Positions 44,701 to 54,776 of a stretch of 64,000 bases of DNA are shown piece by piece. Every line of letters begins with the position of its first letter. Position 1 is the stretch's first letter. Both the position numbers and the translations under genes were made by a program. Below the pieces are notes generated by a model, which worked only from the letters and a program-made list of their open reading frames with translations, made no database searches and was not told the origin of the DNA. Source of the stretch: Klebsormidium nitens (taxonomy: Eukaryota; Streptophyta; Klebsormidiophyceae; Klebsormidiales; Klebsormidiaceae); the NCBI GenBank assembly GCA_000708835.1, contig DF237106.1:105021-169020 (forward strand). The letters are read 5' to 3'.

Positions 44701-45086
44701 CTGAGAATCTTGTGGCAGATCGGGCCGACGTCAGGGGCGTGCGGTTTGAAGACGCCAGTGACGTCACCAAGGAGTCTAGAGAGGGTTCTGGTGCGCTCAA
44801 TGGACTTGCACGCGTGTTGAGGTTTTCAGAGGCAAGCGCGCTCGTTGGGAATGGTAACGGGTCGCTCACGGCATCGTCTGGCCCTGAGTATCTGTTGTCA
44901 AAGATGAGAGAAGGGGGCATGCAAAAGCTGTTGAGACTGAAGAGCCGGAGGCAGGAGAGGGGATTGTCTAGCTTGACCGTTTTTGTGGTTTCGGAAGCAG
45001 AGTCTGACGAAGCGGAGGGCGATGAGGCAAGAGCAGCTTCTGGTGTTGCAGGTCGTCGAGCGAACCTGTCGGCTTTCACATTTTAA
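29782..45086 (+). CDS. Giant multidomain cell-surface membrane protein (beta-helix, proline hinge, cadherin-like, Ig-like, polytopic)
   Basis: Nineteen exons join in phase: 29782-29938, 30322-30620, 30934-31029, 31395-31568, 31932-32090, 32386-32463, 32750-32827, 33016-33055, 33330-34232, 34505-34689, 35058-36110, 36533-36735, 37082-37753, 38201-39864, 40415-40695, 41221-41360, 41911-42113, 42620-42723, 43263-45086; about 2770 aa. Order of parts: signal peptide (LLFLLCFSLFAQAVV); pectin-lyase-like beta-helix with GGA[IL] rungs (exons 2-7); proline-rich hinge of PPPPNPP units (exon 9, containing a 20-N gap); cadherin-like beta-sandwich (LSAGPLSPPFSPAILNYTVTV, exons 10-11); seven Ig-like repeats with a CxxCxxxC motif (exons 11-14); three bacterial-type Ig-like repeats (exon 14); about eight membrane helices (exons 15-19); and a basic low-complexity cytoplasmic tail. 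The helix bundle loosely resembles TRP-like polytopic regions of other protists (inference). Role inferred: sensing or adhesion at the cell wall. Exon 9 has reading-frame problems described in the findings. Confidence 0.75.
30322..32827 (+). other. Beta-helix (pectin-lyase-like/POMP) region of the giant gene
   Basis: Exons 2 to 7 encode short repeats with the pattern xGGA[IL] followed by hydrophobic/serine strands and F-x-x-N-x-A turns: LSGGALRS, QNGGALAL with FTSNIA, HGGAIYIS, QRGGAIFL with FAGNIA, NNNGGAIRY with FYNN, and QQNGALND. This is the signature of polymorphic-outer-membrane-protein and parallel beta-helix repeats. Each of exons 4-7 opens one residue or a few residues before GGA or NGA, with phase-0 boundaries. 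Confidence 0.8.
33330..34200 (+). repeat. Proline-rich (hydroxyproline-type) low-complexity block
   Basis: CCX-rich repeats encode PPPPNPP, PPPPSPP and PPPPKPP units before the gap and PPP[A-Z]xPPP units after it. They resemble the Pro-rich rods of pherophorins and extensins, which are hydroxylated and glycosylated in green algae and plants. The block links the beta-helix to the cadherin-like region and is probably an extended spacer. Confidence 0.85.
33538..33557. other. Assembly gap (20 N) inside the proline-rich exon
   Basis: A run of 20 unknown bases in repetitive CCX sequence. The number may be a placeholder, so the frame across it is not assured. Confidence 1.
35604..38680 (+). other. 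Seven Ig-like repeats with CxxCxxxC motif
   Basis: Motif positions: CPNCIFYCALD (exon 11), CPACQSQCAID (exon 11), CAGCTFRCQLD (exon 12), CPGCLFYCSID and CAGCTYSCQVN (exon 13), CAECSYRCSLD and CQNCTAYCVID (exon 14). Each is followed 6-10 residues later by another Cys, and often by G-x-H-[ST]-F-x-V-[RT]-A and a W-x-[IV]-D-x-x-P-P linker. The domain matches a bacterial-type Ig-like fold (F-x-C-x-L-D-G ... C), with an extra CxxC placed just before it. Confidence 0.75.
40415..44100 (+). other. Polytopic membrane region of the giant protein
   Basis: Hydrophobic segments: around VGISLGAAAPALLLGIFASV and VVQGNLLGAIGTVQTFALL (exon 15), GLILMLVAVTLSVASILRLVL and FAGLVCFYGLTQACAALV (exon 17), FAGALLLVLLPFSLILALLA (exon 18), and in exon 19 AQVWALLMTSAAYATWLVV, VEILTALLELLTLCLAL and TAMLVFQLLAITAQTGYQWW. 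Exon 16 encodes a polar loop with an RRR cluster. Eight helices are the minimum count. Confidence 0.7.
44235..44288 (+). repeat. Perfect 27-bp tandem duplication in the coding tail
   Basis: Two identical 27-bp units (44235-44261 and 44262-44288) repeat the residues VWPDQSRAE in the cytoplasmic tail of the giant protein, keeping the frame. Confidence 0.9.
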
Positions 45087-46329
45087 GGCATTCTTCCTAA
45101 ATTGTCGGGGCGATGCTCGTTCCCAGGACTAGATGATTGAGTTAGCTTGTTAGGGTAAAACTGCGCAGCTAGTCGCGGCGGCCAAGAAGTGCAGTACATG
45201 AGTTATGCATTAGAAAACGAGTCGAGGTCTTAATAGCATTTGTCCGAAAAAATGGATTCCTGTCCTTGTGCACATATTGCTGATGTTCTCGAAACTGTAG
45301 CTCTTAGAAATACTTGTTAAGTCAAGGATCCAATGAACATAAAACACTAGTTTTAGCGTCCGAATAAAGGCGTTCGAAAAGATTCGTCCTTAACGCCTTG
45401 CATCGCCAATATATCAAGTGCTTCAACAGCTAGCATGTGTGAATCAGGTTTTTTTGACGTTCTGACGTGTCAAGACGGTTGCAATATGTTGCAAGCCCAA
45501 GCTAGATTGACCTCATGCAATTACACCAGGAACTGCAGGAATCTCCATGTTGCTGTCAATGCAATCTTGTCAACAGATTTCATGATGAGGAATTATTATT
45601 TAGGCTTGAGTAATTGCTTGAAGCTCGGCGGGCCTGCATGCAATCAATTTGGGTAACTCGGTGCTATAAAATATCGAGGAGAGATGGTGATCGAAGTCAG
45701 ACCAACAGTCATCAATACAACCTGTTCAACCGTGTGCTCACGCGCCTACAAGCAATTCGAGGACTGCGGGCCACCAATGGCCTAGTATGGCCCGACCCAA
45801 AATCACAGCCTTAAGACAAGGCCGAAAGCGGCTGCAAGCCGTCATCTCATCGACAATGAATTCTCAATCCGACTCACTGCCCCATTAAGCGAGCCCGTGT
45901 CGCCAGCACCAGTGCCCATGCTGGTCTGTATGAAAAGATGACCATGACATCACTACAGTAACATATGATAGGATAATGGCCTCAATGAATGCATCTGCCA
46001 ACCGATTGTTGGCGCGCGCACGTACGTTTCGGAGGAAATGTTTTACGGTTCGATCACCAATGCAGGTGTAGCAGATCATCTCTCACCGTCGATCTTGTAC
46101 GCAATCGGCGTCTGTTACCGTACCACTCGTGCCCTCAACCTAGTTAGGCTTGGGGCAATGAGCGAGAAGTTTGAAGAAAAAGCTCAGTTGTGACAGCAGG
46201 CAGATGGTTTCTTTGTTTGTGAGTAGGTACGGCGTCGGTAGTGAGCGCGGCAGGAGTGATTGCCCCTTCCACCCTTTCTCTCAGGGTGGAGCTCGGGCGC
46301 TCTGCGGGCGATCAGTATTTGCAGCTGAA
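45087..46329. other. Intergenic region
   Basis: Contains the 3' UTR of the giant gene (an AATAAA-like signal at about 45364) and the promoter/5' UTR of the next gene. Just before the ATG at 46330 a TTTGCAG acceptor-like site suggests a 5' UTR intron. No other gene was recognised. Confidence 0.45.
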
Positions 46330-49300
46330 ATGGCAAAGGTTCTTTTGGCGGTGGCCGCCACGGCAGCGGCGGGCATCGCCGCTTTCGTGTTGTCGCAGCA
46401 ATCGCCCGCCAAGAAAAGCAGCCAGGGCGACAAGGATGGCGAAGCGGAGAACGTTGCGTCGGCCTCATTCAAGGAGTGGGAGACTGGCCCTGCTTCTGCA
46501 AAGGACCCGTCAAATGGGGGAGCGGATGGAGACGTGCAGGTGACGGCAGAGAGCGCGAGTTCCAATGTGGGTTCGGACAGGATAGCGGCTGATGTCAGCA
46601 AGCCTGGGACGAAGCAGTTGGGGACAAGAGCTGTCTCTGGGAGCCAATCAGAGCAGGCATCGCAGGGTATGGCTTTGGCCTCCGCTAAGGGGGCTCCTCC
46701 GGTTGCGGAGCAAGACAGCAGGCCAGTGAAGAAGCTGGGAGGAGATACAAAAGCTGCGCCTATCGCTGCAGGTCCTGGGCTCAAGAGCGCTGTAAGCACC
46801 GCTGAGAATGGTTCGGCCAGTCCTCAGAAAGCAGCAGTCGAGCAGCCCGCAAAGAAACAAGGGGGAAACCCTGAGTCGCCGCAGGTTGGGAGCGCAGCAC
46901 AAGCTGTTGAAAACGGGAAGGCCTTGGGGTCTACAGAGTCAGCGGCTTTGGAAGGGAGCGGCAAAGGAGCCAAGAAGGAAAGTGCCGCACTTTCCGTGGA
47001 GGCGAAAGCGATCCCAGGGAGCAGTGGGCAGACGACTTCCCCTCTGGCTGCGAAAACTGTGGGAAATTCAGAGCAGGGGGCAAAGACGGGGCTCCCGGGC
47101 AGCCCCCCGATCTCGCGGAGGCAATATGAGGACATGACACTCACGCCCGACAACAGCCCCCCCACCAGAACCAAAAGCTCAGGGGCCGAAAACGGCGCCA
47201 AGTCTCTGGGCATGGCTGCGTTGGTCGAGAAGAAGGTTCCCGGCTTTGCAAGGACTCCGTCGATGGAGATCGCGGAAAAGGTGGCGGAAACTGCCCCTGT
47301 TGCGGCGGCCGCCGGGAAACCGGTTTCACCTCCCGCCCAGAACTCGGTTGCCAAACCTGAGGAGCCACGGAAGGTAGCGAGCACTCCATTCGAGAGAAAG
47401 CCCACTGCCCCAGCAGCGAGCCCAGTAGCCAGTAGAAACGCGACAGGTGTCGCAGGCAAAGTTGCGGCCGACATGCCGAAGAGCTCAGTGGCTGGTCCTA
47501 AGAACGAGCCTGCGGCTGCAGAGAAGACGCCAGCAACTGTGGCCCCCACGCCGGCTGTCAAATCTGCGGAGGTTTCAGCAAAGGCTGAGATAGCAAATGG
47601 GTCCGCTCCTGAGAAGAAACCCTCCGCTCCGGTTGCGGGCGCCCCTGCGGCGCCAGCTGGCAAATCTCTTGAGGCGCCAGGGGGCAAGACCCCGGAGACG
47701 GCAGCCAGCAAACCTCAGGAATCACCGAAGGCTGAACCTGCAAAGGCTCCAGCCGCCGTTGAGGCCCCCAAGAAACCCGCAGCCTCGGGTTCTCTCCAGA
47801 AGAACGATGCTCCCGCTAAAACCCCCCCCGCCAAGCCAGCAGACCTCGCCAAGTCCCCCCCAAAAGCTGCTCCCGTCGCGCCAGCTGTCATACCCCCGGC
47901 TGAAAAGCCCAGCTCTGCTGACATCGTCAAGTCTCCCCCAAAAGCTGCTCCCGTCGCGCCAGCTGTCACCCCCCCGACTGAAAAGGCCAGCCCTGCTGAT
48001 ATTGCCAAGTCTCCCCCAAAAGCTGCTCCCATTGTGCCAGCTGTCAGCGCGCCCCCCGCAGCGAAGCCCAGCTTTGCTGACCTTGCCAAGTCCCCCCCAA
48101 AAGCTGCTTCCGTCGCGCCAGCTGTCAGCGCGCCCCCGGCCGCAAAGCCGAGTTTTGCTGACCTCGCCAAGTCCCCCCCGAAAGCTGCTCCCGCTGCGCC
48201 AGCTGGCAGTGCCCCGCCGGCGGCAAAGCCCAGCTTTGCGGACCTCGCCAAGTCCCCCCCAAAAGCCGCTCCCAGTGCACCAAAGCCCAGCTTTGTGGCC
48301 CTCGCAAAGTCGCCCCCGAAGCAGCCCCAGACTGTCAGCAAATCTTCAATCCCCCCTCCACCGGCAACCGCCGAGCGCAAGACCTCTGTTACCTCCGGCA
48401 GCTATGCTGATATGGCAAAGCCCGCGTCGTCGAAGCCCCCTCCAGCCACGTCTTCCCCCAATGATAGCTCCCGGTTTGGGTTCGTTGCAAAGTTGCCCAA
48501 ACTAGCGACGTCACCGTCGCCTTCAAACAGTCGGAGCGGGTCGGTAGCTAGCTCGCCGACACCTGGCGACGCTCAGAGGGCGACAGCTGGAGACGCGCAG
48601 CGGACGCAGGTTGGGTTCGAGGTCGCACAGGCGAAGCCCTCGAAACCGCTGAGCCCCGCCGCTCCGGCGTTTGTGCCCGCGGCAAAGAAAGGGTTTGGTG
48701 AGGTGACCGAGGGGGTTAGCGGAAACCTAGAGGGGGCGAAGTTGGGAAGCGGAGATGGTGGAAAGAGTGCGATGGTCAAGGACGGGGAAGCGCTCCCAAG
48801 CAAAGATTCGGCAGGGGTCGCGGACACAGACACGTTGAAGGCCAAATCGACGGACCAGGTAAGAGCCCATTATCCAAGTTCTTTGTTTACCTCCAGTGTG
48901 ATTTTTGGTGTCTCCATAAAGTTGGCGAGGCTCTTACCGAGGCTCTTTCTTCTGTTGGCGCCTTGGTGACCTGCTATTCGCGTGTTTTCTCTGTGGTGGG
49001 GTTCTGGACGTAACCTCCGGTTACAGAGGTCAATTCCGCTTCTTGGTCGACAGAAGCACTGCAAGCTTTTCTCTAACATTCAGGCTCCGGGCAGTCATGA
49101 CGAGCTTCGTGCAGTTTGCCTCTCGCTGAATCTCGTCGCTTTCTGCTGCTCTATTCGTACGAAAGTGCTTTGAATGATGCTCTCGTTATCTGGTGCACGC
49201 AGGCCACTCTTGCCTCAAACGGCGAAGCCTCGTCTGTCACGAGAAGCTCCACGCCAGGCAAAGCTGCATTGAGTCTCCCAATCAGCATCCCAGGAAGGTA

Positions 49301-50726
49301 AGCGGAAGTTGCGAGAAAGGGTTCAGCAAGACCAGGTTGCGCTCTGCTTCGTGACTCATCCAGTCGGGAGCAGCGCTGCTTGGAGGAATAAAGCTGCGCT
49401 TCAGCCCTTTTGAGGACATGTATAGACTTCGCCAGTGCTTGAAAGAGTCTTTGAAAGCAATCTCCCGTAAGCGGGATGGAATCTCGCCACTTGGAGTCAC
49501 CGATTTCCACGTGCATAACAGTAGTTTCTGACCCCTCGCTGTCAAGGCTTAGGCACCGTAATTACAGGTGGCTTTTCATACGCCTTCATAGGGCCTGTTT
49601 GTTATCTTCGCGCGCGGTCTTCGACAACCTTGTGCAATTGATCGTAACGTGGCAACTTTCTCGTCGCTCTCGCATGGCTGCTGCTCGTGCTTTGCTTAGC
49701 ACGCTCTTCGTACGCTGGTTCTGACGCAGTTGTGCGGACGTGATTGCCTTTCCAACGATCTTTAATCGGGCAGGCGCCCAGCAAAGGGCGGAAAGACAAC
49801 TCGTTAGCTTCCTCCTTCTTCTGCTCCGCATTCTCCCGTTTTGCGGCTTAGCAAAGCTACTCTGAAGCTTGTCACTCTTTAGAGAAGTTTGGGTGGGTAG
49901 GGCTGTGGAGAGTGTCAGGTCTCGACGTTTGGGTTTGCGTCAGCCTGTCTTGACAAGAGTGTACGATTATTCTGTCTCCTTCGCAGTGTTGACGAGCCAG
50001 ACGCCGAAAACGGTTCAGTTGCATCCACTCCCGCCACGACTCCCGCGACTACCCCGGCCGCCTCTCCCAATCAGGTGCGCATTCACACATTTGTTTCATT
50101 GGCCGGCAGTGCTGTCTCACTTTTAAGTGCATACGCTCCTTTGGCTCGTCGCCTGAGCCCGTTCACACTTTTGGCGCATCTCGCGTTCAGCGCGTTCGCA
50201 CTCCAGCATGTTCGTGCTGTGGCATTCCTGAAACTCAACGCAGTTATGATGACGCTCTGGGGCAGTCACACTTTAGCGCATTCACACCTTCCTGCTTCAC
50301 AAGCTAAGACGACGAAAAGGTTCTCAAAATCCGAACATGAAGCAGTTGATATGTTCTGTCGTGAAGAATTGTGGCCGGAGGAAAGGCCGCTGACGTGTGT
50401 TGGACTCTAAAATGGTAATAAATAGCTCAACCTTAGAAGAAGTTAACGTGCCTGGGACGGGTGCGGTTAGTGATGGGGTTTTGGTCGAACACGGGTTGGA
50501 GCAGTTGAATCTGGGTTCAGGTTTTTAGTAGTAGTTCGTCCAATTATAACTTGAGCTTGTTATAACTAGTCTAGAGAAGTCTGCGACATGTCCGTCATTT
50601 AATGTGCAGAGGTCTTACGTGGAGGGCAAGGTTTGGAATGCAGACAAGACCGCCAAGAACAAGGCGAAACGGGACAAGAAGAAAGCGAAGAAGTCGGGGA
50701 GCAACGCGGCCAGCCCAAGGGACTAA
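46330..50726 (+). CDS. Membrane-anchored Ala/Pro/Lys-rich repeat protein, function unknown
   Basis: Four exons join in phase: 46330-48858, 49203-49297, 49987-50074, 50610-50726, giving about 942 aa. I do not recognise a family. The N-terminus MAKVLLAVAATAAAGIAAFVLSQQ is a single hydrophobic segment, a signal anchor or outer-membrane anchor, followed at once by lysines. Almost all the rest is disordered and rich in Ala, Pro, Ser, Lys and Glu. From about 47830 to 48340 a tandem repeat of roughly 28-34 residues carries a PSFADLAKSPPKAAP core. A related SYADMAKP occurs once more downstream. The C-terminus is a very basic tail (KNKAKRDKKKAKKSG). The frame stays open for 2.5 kb of GC-rich sequence, and all later splice phases fit. 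The ATG at 46330 is preferred because upstream in-frame sequence looks like UTR. Confidence 0.75.
47830..48340 (+). repeat. Tandem coding repeat, about 85-100 bp unit
   Basis: About six to seven degenerate copies encode [KA]PS[FS]AD[LI][AV]KSPPKAA followed by P-V-A-P-A-V spacers. Copies at the 3' side (from about 48050) are the most alike, which suggests recent amplification there; the last copy is shortened. Confidence 0.85.
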
Positions 50727-52740
50727 GACGGGTTCGGGGCCCAAGTTTTGGTAGCCTAACTTTGAGGTTTGCTGACAGCTCGGAAGCCGTTACTTTGACT
50801 GCTCGGAGGGGAGTTTTGAATGACTGTTCGAAAACCTTTACTGGAGCTGCGAACCGGTTATGACGGTACACTGTGTGTTTGCCGGGAGTTAGAGGGTTAG
50901 CGTGTTGGTGCAGGTGTCGTTAAAGTGTTTGGGTGGCAAGGCGTGGATCGCCGACTTTTTCTAGCTTCTGAACGACCAATGTCTTTGGCTAACTTTTCGG
51001 ACATTCAAGGATCTGCGTTTTGTTGGAACAAAACGAAGCACGTTTAAATTGTCGACAAGAGTAGGGAACGCTTTGGTAGGTTGAGTTGAAGCTTCTTTAG
51101 CAAATCGCAGTGCGGAAGAAGAAAGTGGTATCGTGCCGGTTTCAAGTCTTTAGCTAGCCGTTAGTAGACCGGGGACACACGCGACCCGTAGATAGGTTAC
51201 TGTGCAAAATCTGGTTGTAAGGTGGAGTCGGCTAAAATGTGACGATTAGTGCGGCGGCTCAATCAATCAGAGATCTTCCGGTTCTACAATTATAGGCCTT
51301 TTGATCGTTAATCAGGCTCAGACTCGTGTTGTCACACCTCTACGCATGCTTTGGGGAATGTCACTACGGCCCCGGCTCAAGTCTGATCTTCCGCGCGAGC
51401 ATACTTGGCTTTATACTCGGGATTGGCGGCGTCTTTTCTGCAGCACTCATAAAATACTGTTTTTCGTATTAGTATCACGTTGAACACGGGCCACTGCAAC
51501 CGGACGTGTCGGATGGACGGTCGTCATACTTGTATAGTTATGGACCATGCAGCCGGAATATTATTATTAAGAGAGAAACAATTATTGCATATGCCCGATT
51601 GGGTGCGTGCGAGCCACGGTTGGAACGGTACGACGTTTGTCGCAATTTTGTTAAAATTCAAGGTTATGCCGCAGTGCATGGGTGCTATGCCAGCGTGCCA
51701 GAGAACGTAGGCCTGCATGACAGCTGTAGACGTCGTGACAAAAACAGAAGTACTTAACGTCTTTGTGAAACATGCCAATATCACGATGTGTATATTATAA
51801 TATTCGAGAACTCATGGGCAGGCCGCAAATTGTACGTTGGACGGTCTCAGATTGCCTGCGCCCCGGCGGGTTTTATTTGCGCAACCGCGCAAGCAGATTA
51901 CGCACACGTCTGGTCCGAATCCAGTAAGGTTGATTCAATTCTGTATTGTAAGCTAAGTTAAAGTATTGGTCGACGGATGGGGTTGATAAAAGAGCCCGGG
52001 TACGGATGTGGAGAAAGTAATTGTTGTGCATGACTCGAGGCGTATATAGTAACCCAACGAGCGCACGACGTGACATTTCGTGAATATATTGCGTTTACAT
52101 TTTATCAGGTTGAATTGAAATCGTTCTGCACCTATCAAAAACAAATTTGTAGCTGTTAATCTTTCTTGCATGCTTACTTGACAACCATCCCCTCGATGTG
52201 CATATTCAACATGTTCTTTTTTGAAAGATCAACATTCAAATGAAGGCGTGCGAGCCGGCCACAGGTTTGCAATGGCGCAACTCGGTGATTGATCAGCATT
52301 TTGAGGAGGGTAGCATTTACGAAGCGGGATCAAACTCGCTTGATGGACAAAACATGTACAAATACATCGTTTAGGTACAGCTGAATGGTCCAAGCAGTAT
52401 AAAACTTTTATACTCTGTGATGCAAGGTACACCTATATTGCGGGCAGATGCACGCGCCACAACACACCGTCTATGTTACACTCTTCGTTTCGAAGAATTC
52501 CCCTCAACCAAACATAGTCACGACGTAACCACGAACACAAAACCATCTTGTTCTCACCACTTTCTACATAGTTCAAATCCACGCTCATCCTACGCGCTCG
52601 CTCGTTCCGGCTTTGTACACGCTCGCTAATGCCGGCGCGCCTCTGTACACAAAACTGGCAAGCTAGATACAAACACAATCACTCTGCAAGGTTCTTTGTC
52701 TCAACACAAGCTCGAGCATATGATTCGTCACGAGAAGTTC
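50727..52740. other. Intergenic region, nothing recognised
   Basis: AT-richer sequence between two convergent genes with only short open frames and no supporting splice chain on either strand. Confidence 0.5.
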
Positions 52741-54611
52741 CTACGGGGCGACGTTCTGGGCGGTTTTCTCGACCAAGACCTCAAGAAGTGCCACTTGCGG
52801 CACAGCTCCTTGCAGCGCAAGCTTCAGGCCGAGGAGGATGTAGACGACGCCGTCAGGGTTGACGCAGGCAGGCAGGCTGACCAAATCTGAAGCTCTGATT
52901 TTGGCGACGAGCTCCGCGCAGTGGGCCTGCAGAGACACGTGGCAGTATGCGTGGGTGAGAATGCGCAGGCTTCGATCATAAATACGCAGATTTTATCGCA
53001 TTATCTTCGAGCGTATTTGGTGCTAACCTAAAGCGTGAACCTGACGTAGACGATTCTTCTTTGATTTCGGGGGACAACAATGCAGGCGTGGCGGGCAAAG
53101 AAGACGATTGGAAGAGTCTGTGGGTTTGAGTTTGCAGTTGGAATGACCCCAACTGATTTGTGGGACGTTCAGGGCTTCCTCGTCTCCCTTTTCCAATCAG
53201 GATGCCGAAGAAATTGGGTGCAGTTACCGACTTCATGTGACATCATTGCCTACGTCAACTGATTTGATTTGAGATTTGCAGCTAATTTCAAAGCAGATTT
53301 CAAGGGACCTCCTACATATTCTGGTTGCTTTCGGTTTTCAATTGCTCGGTAGTTCTCCGAATTTCCGTGCGGAATCAACGAGAAAACGGAAGAACGCAAC
53401 GACGGAGGGATCTGCAAGTAAAAACAAACCGGCCCGACTCCGCCCACAATAGCAGCACTATTTCGACGCTTTTTCTACGCTCGTTTAAAAACAACTGAGG
53501 AAGGAAAAACACTCTCTGAACATGCGCGTAATGACGGCGCGTGCCGCTCAGGGTGACGTAAAAAGAGAGGCCCTCAGCAGTGAGGAACGCCTGCTTGTAC
53601 AGGTTCGTGTTCTGCCCGTCAGTGTTGAAACCGAAACCGTTCAACGTTCCATAAAGACCAGCGCCCTGGATACCAGGAACCGCGCACAGAAGGGCAAACT
53701 GGGCCCCGGTTAGTGCCAAGGGGTTCGCGCATGACGTCACGGAGCAGTCGACGAGTTTCGGGGTGCATGTGAGTTGGAGCATGCGACGAGAGAGGATGAC
53801 CGGGCTAGCACCTGTGAAAGCAGGAAAAGAGAATGGATTAGAGGTCGCATAAGCGGGAAGGATAGCGGACAGAAGCAAAGTTCTGAAGAGTGCTTGAATA
53901 GTCTATATCTAGAGAGTGCCTGCATGCCTTCGTCTAGTACAGGAAGACTCCAGAAGCCTCCAGGAATCTCCCTGGTAGAGTCATCCCAAATGCATTTTTG
54001 AGCTGATGTGACCAATGAGAGATTGTTTTCTAACTGAGACGCCATCGAAGAATGCGAAGTAGATTCAACGTGAAGCGTAATAGTTGCACGACCGAGCAGA
54101 CAAATGAGAAGGCAGCAGGAGGCCCGCGACAACGCTTCATAACTCAAATTGAATGAAAGGTTTCTCAACGTAAGGCTGCAAAACAACTCGTTTCTTCAAC
54201 CTCCAGCAGGAACGGAGATAAAGAGAAGACGCAGGGACTCCTAATTGAAGCTTTGATTAAGTAAACCGCGCTACCGGGTACATTTGGAACCAGAATGTCA
54301 GGTTTTGAGTAGATAAAATTCTCAATGCATTCATCAGAATCAAATGCAGAATGCTTCAGATAGTCACGAACCCTTTCGTCTCGCACTGGATCCCAAAACA
54401 TTTGAAGAAGTGCCAGCCAACTTGTAAGCGGCAAATAGCCAAGTCCTCTCAGAGAAAGCCGCTCGAGACTGTAATGGAACAAAGACTTCGATCTGTCACA
54501 TCAAGAAGAAGAAGGTGGAAACTTACTTGCGACACCGCTTTCGCCACAGAAGAGGAGAATCAGCACCGCTGTCCAGATTGTTGCATGAGAGCTACCCTGC
54601 AGTGATGCCAT
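52741..54611 (-). CDS. Small secreted cysteine-containing protein, family unknown
   Basis: Proposed exons on the minus strand: 54611-54527, 53811-53522, 52926-52741, giving about 186 aa in phase. Exon 1 encodes a clear signal peptide (MASLQG then IWTAVLILLFCGESGVAS). Exon 2 gives a cysteine-containing mature part: LTCTPKLVDCSVTSCANP, then LLCAVPGIQGAG and a Gly/Asn-rich stretch. Exon 3 gives AHCAELVAKIRASDLVSLP and a hydrophobic C-terminal helix ending QNVAP. Paired Cys suggest disulfides in the cell wall or secretory route. The exon 2 donor (GTTCAG) is weak, and exon 3 is assigned only by phase and position; an extra exon between them is possible. Exons 1 and 2 are better supported than exon 3. 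Confidence 0.5.
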
Positions 54612-54769
54612 CGTGAGAGGCGCTTCGAATAATACGCGAAGGATAAGCCGAGAGGGTGAGCGCTTCTCGGAAGAGGCAGACGTTGGTTGCGAAGGGGCTT
54701 TGGGAGCGCGAAGAGGGGACACAAAACTTGGTTGTTGTCGTATACTTCGAGTTGCTGGAATCAGATGGG

Positions 54770-54776
54770 TTTTATA
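54770..54776 (-). promoter_or_regulatory. TATA box of the secreted-protein gene
   Basis: The minus strand reads GGGTATAAAACCC here, 159 bases upstream of the ATG at 54611. This is a good match to TATAAAA, at a distance that would leave a 5' UTR of about 130 bases. Confidence 0.6.

Noticed and set aside
46824-47711. 295-codon minus-strand frame
   Set aside because: It is antisense to the 2.5-kb plus-strand exon; high GC and Ala/Pro repeats keep the reverse frame open by chance.
47715-48380. 221-codon minus-strand repeat protein (GAAFGGDLARSAKLGF)
   Set aside because: It is a shadow of the plus-strand PSFADLAKSPPKAA repeats; no start context or splice partners.
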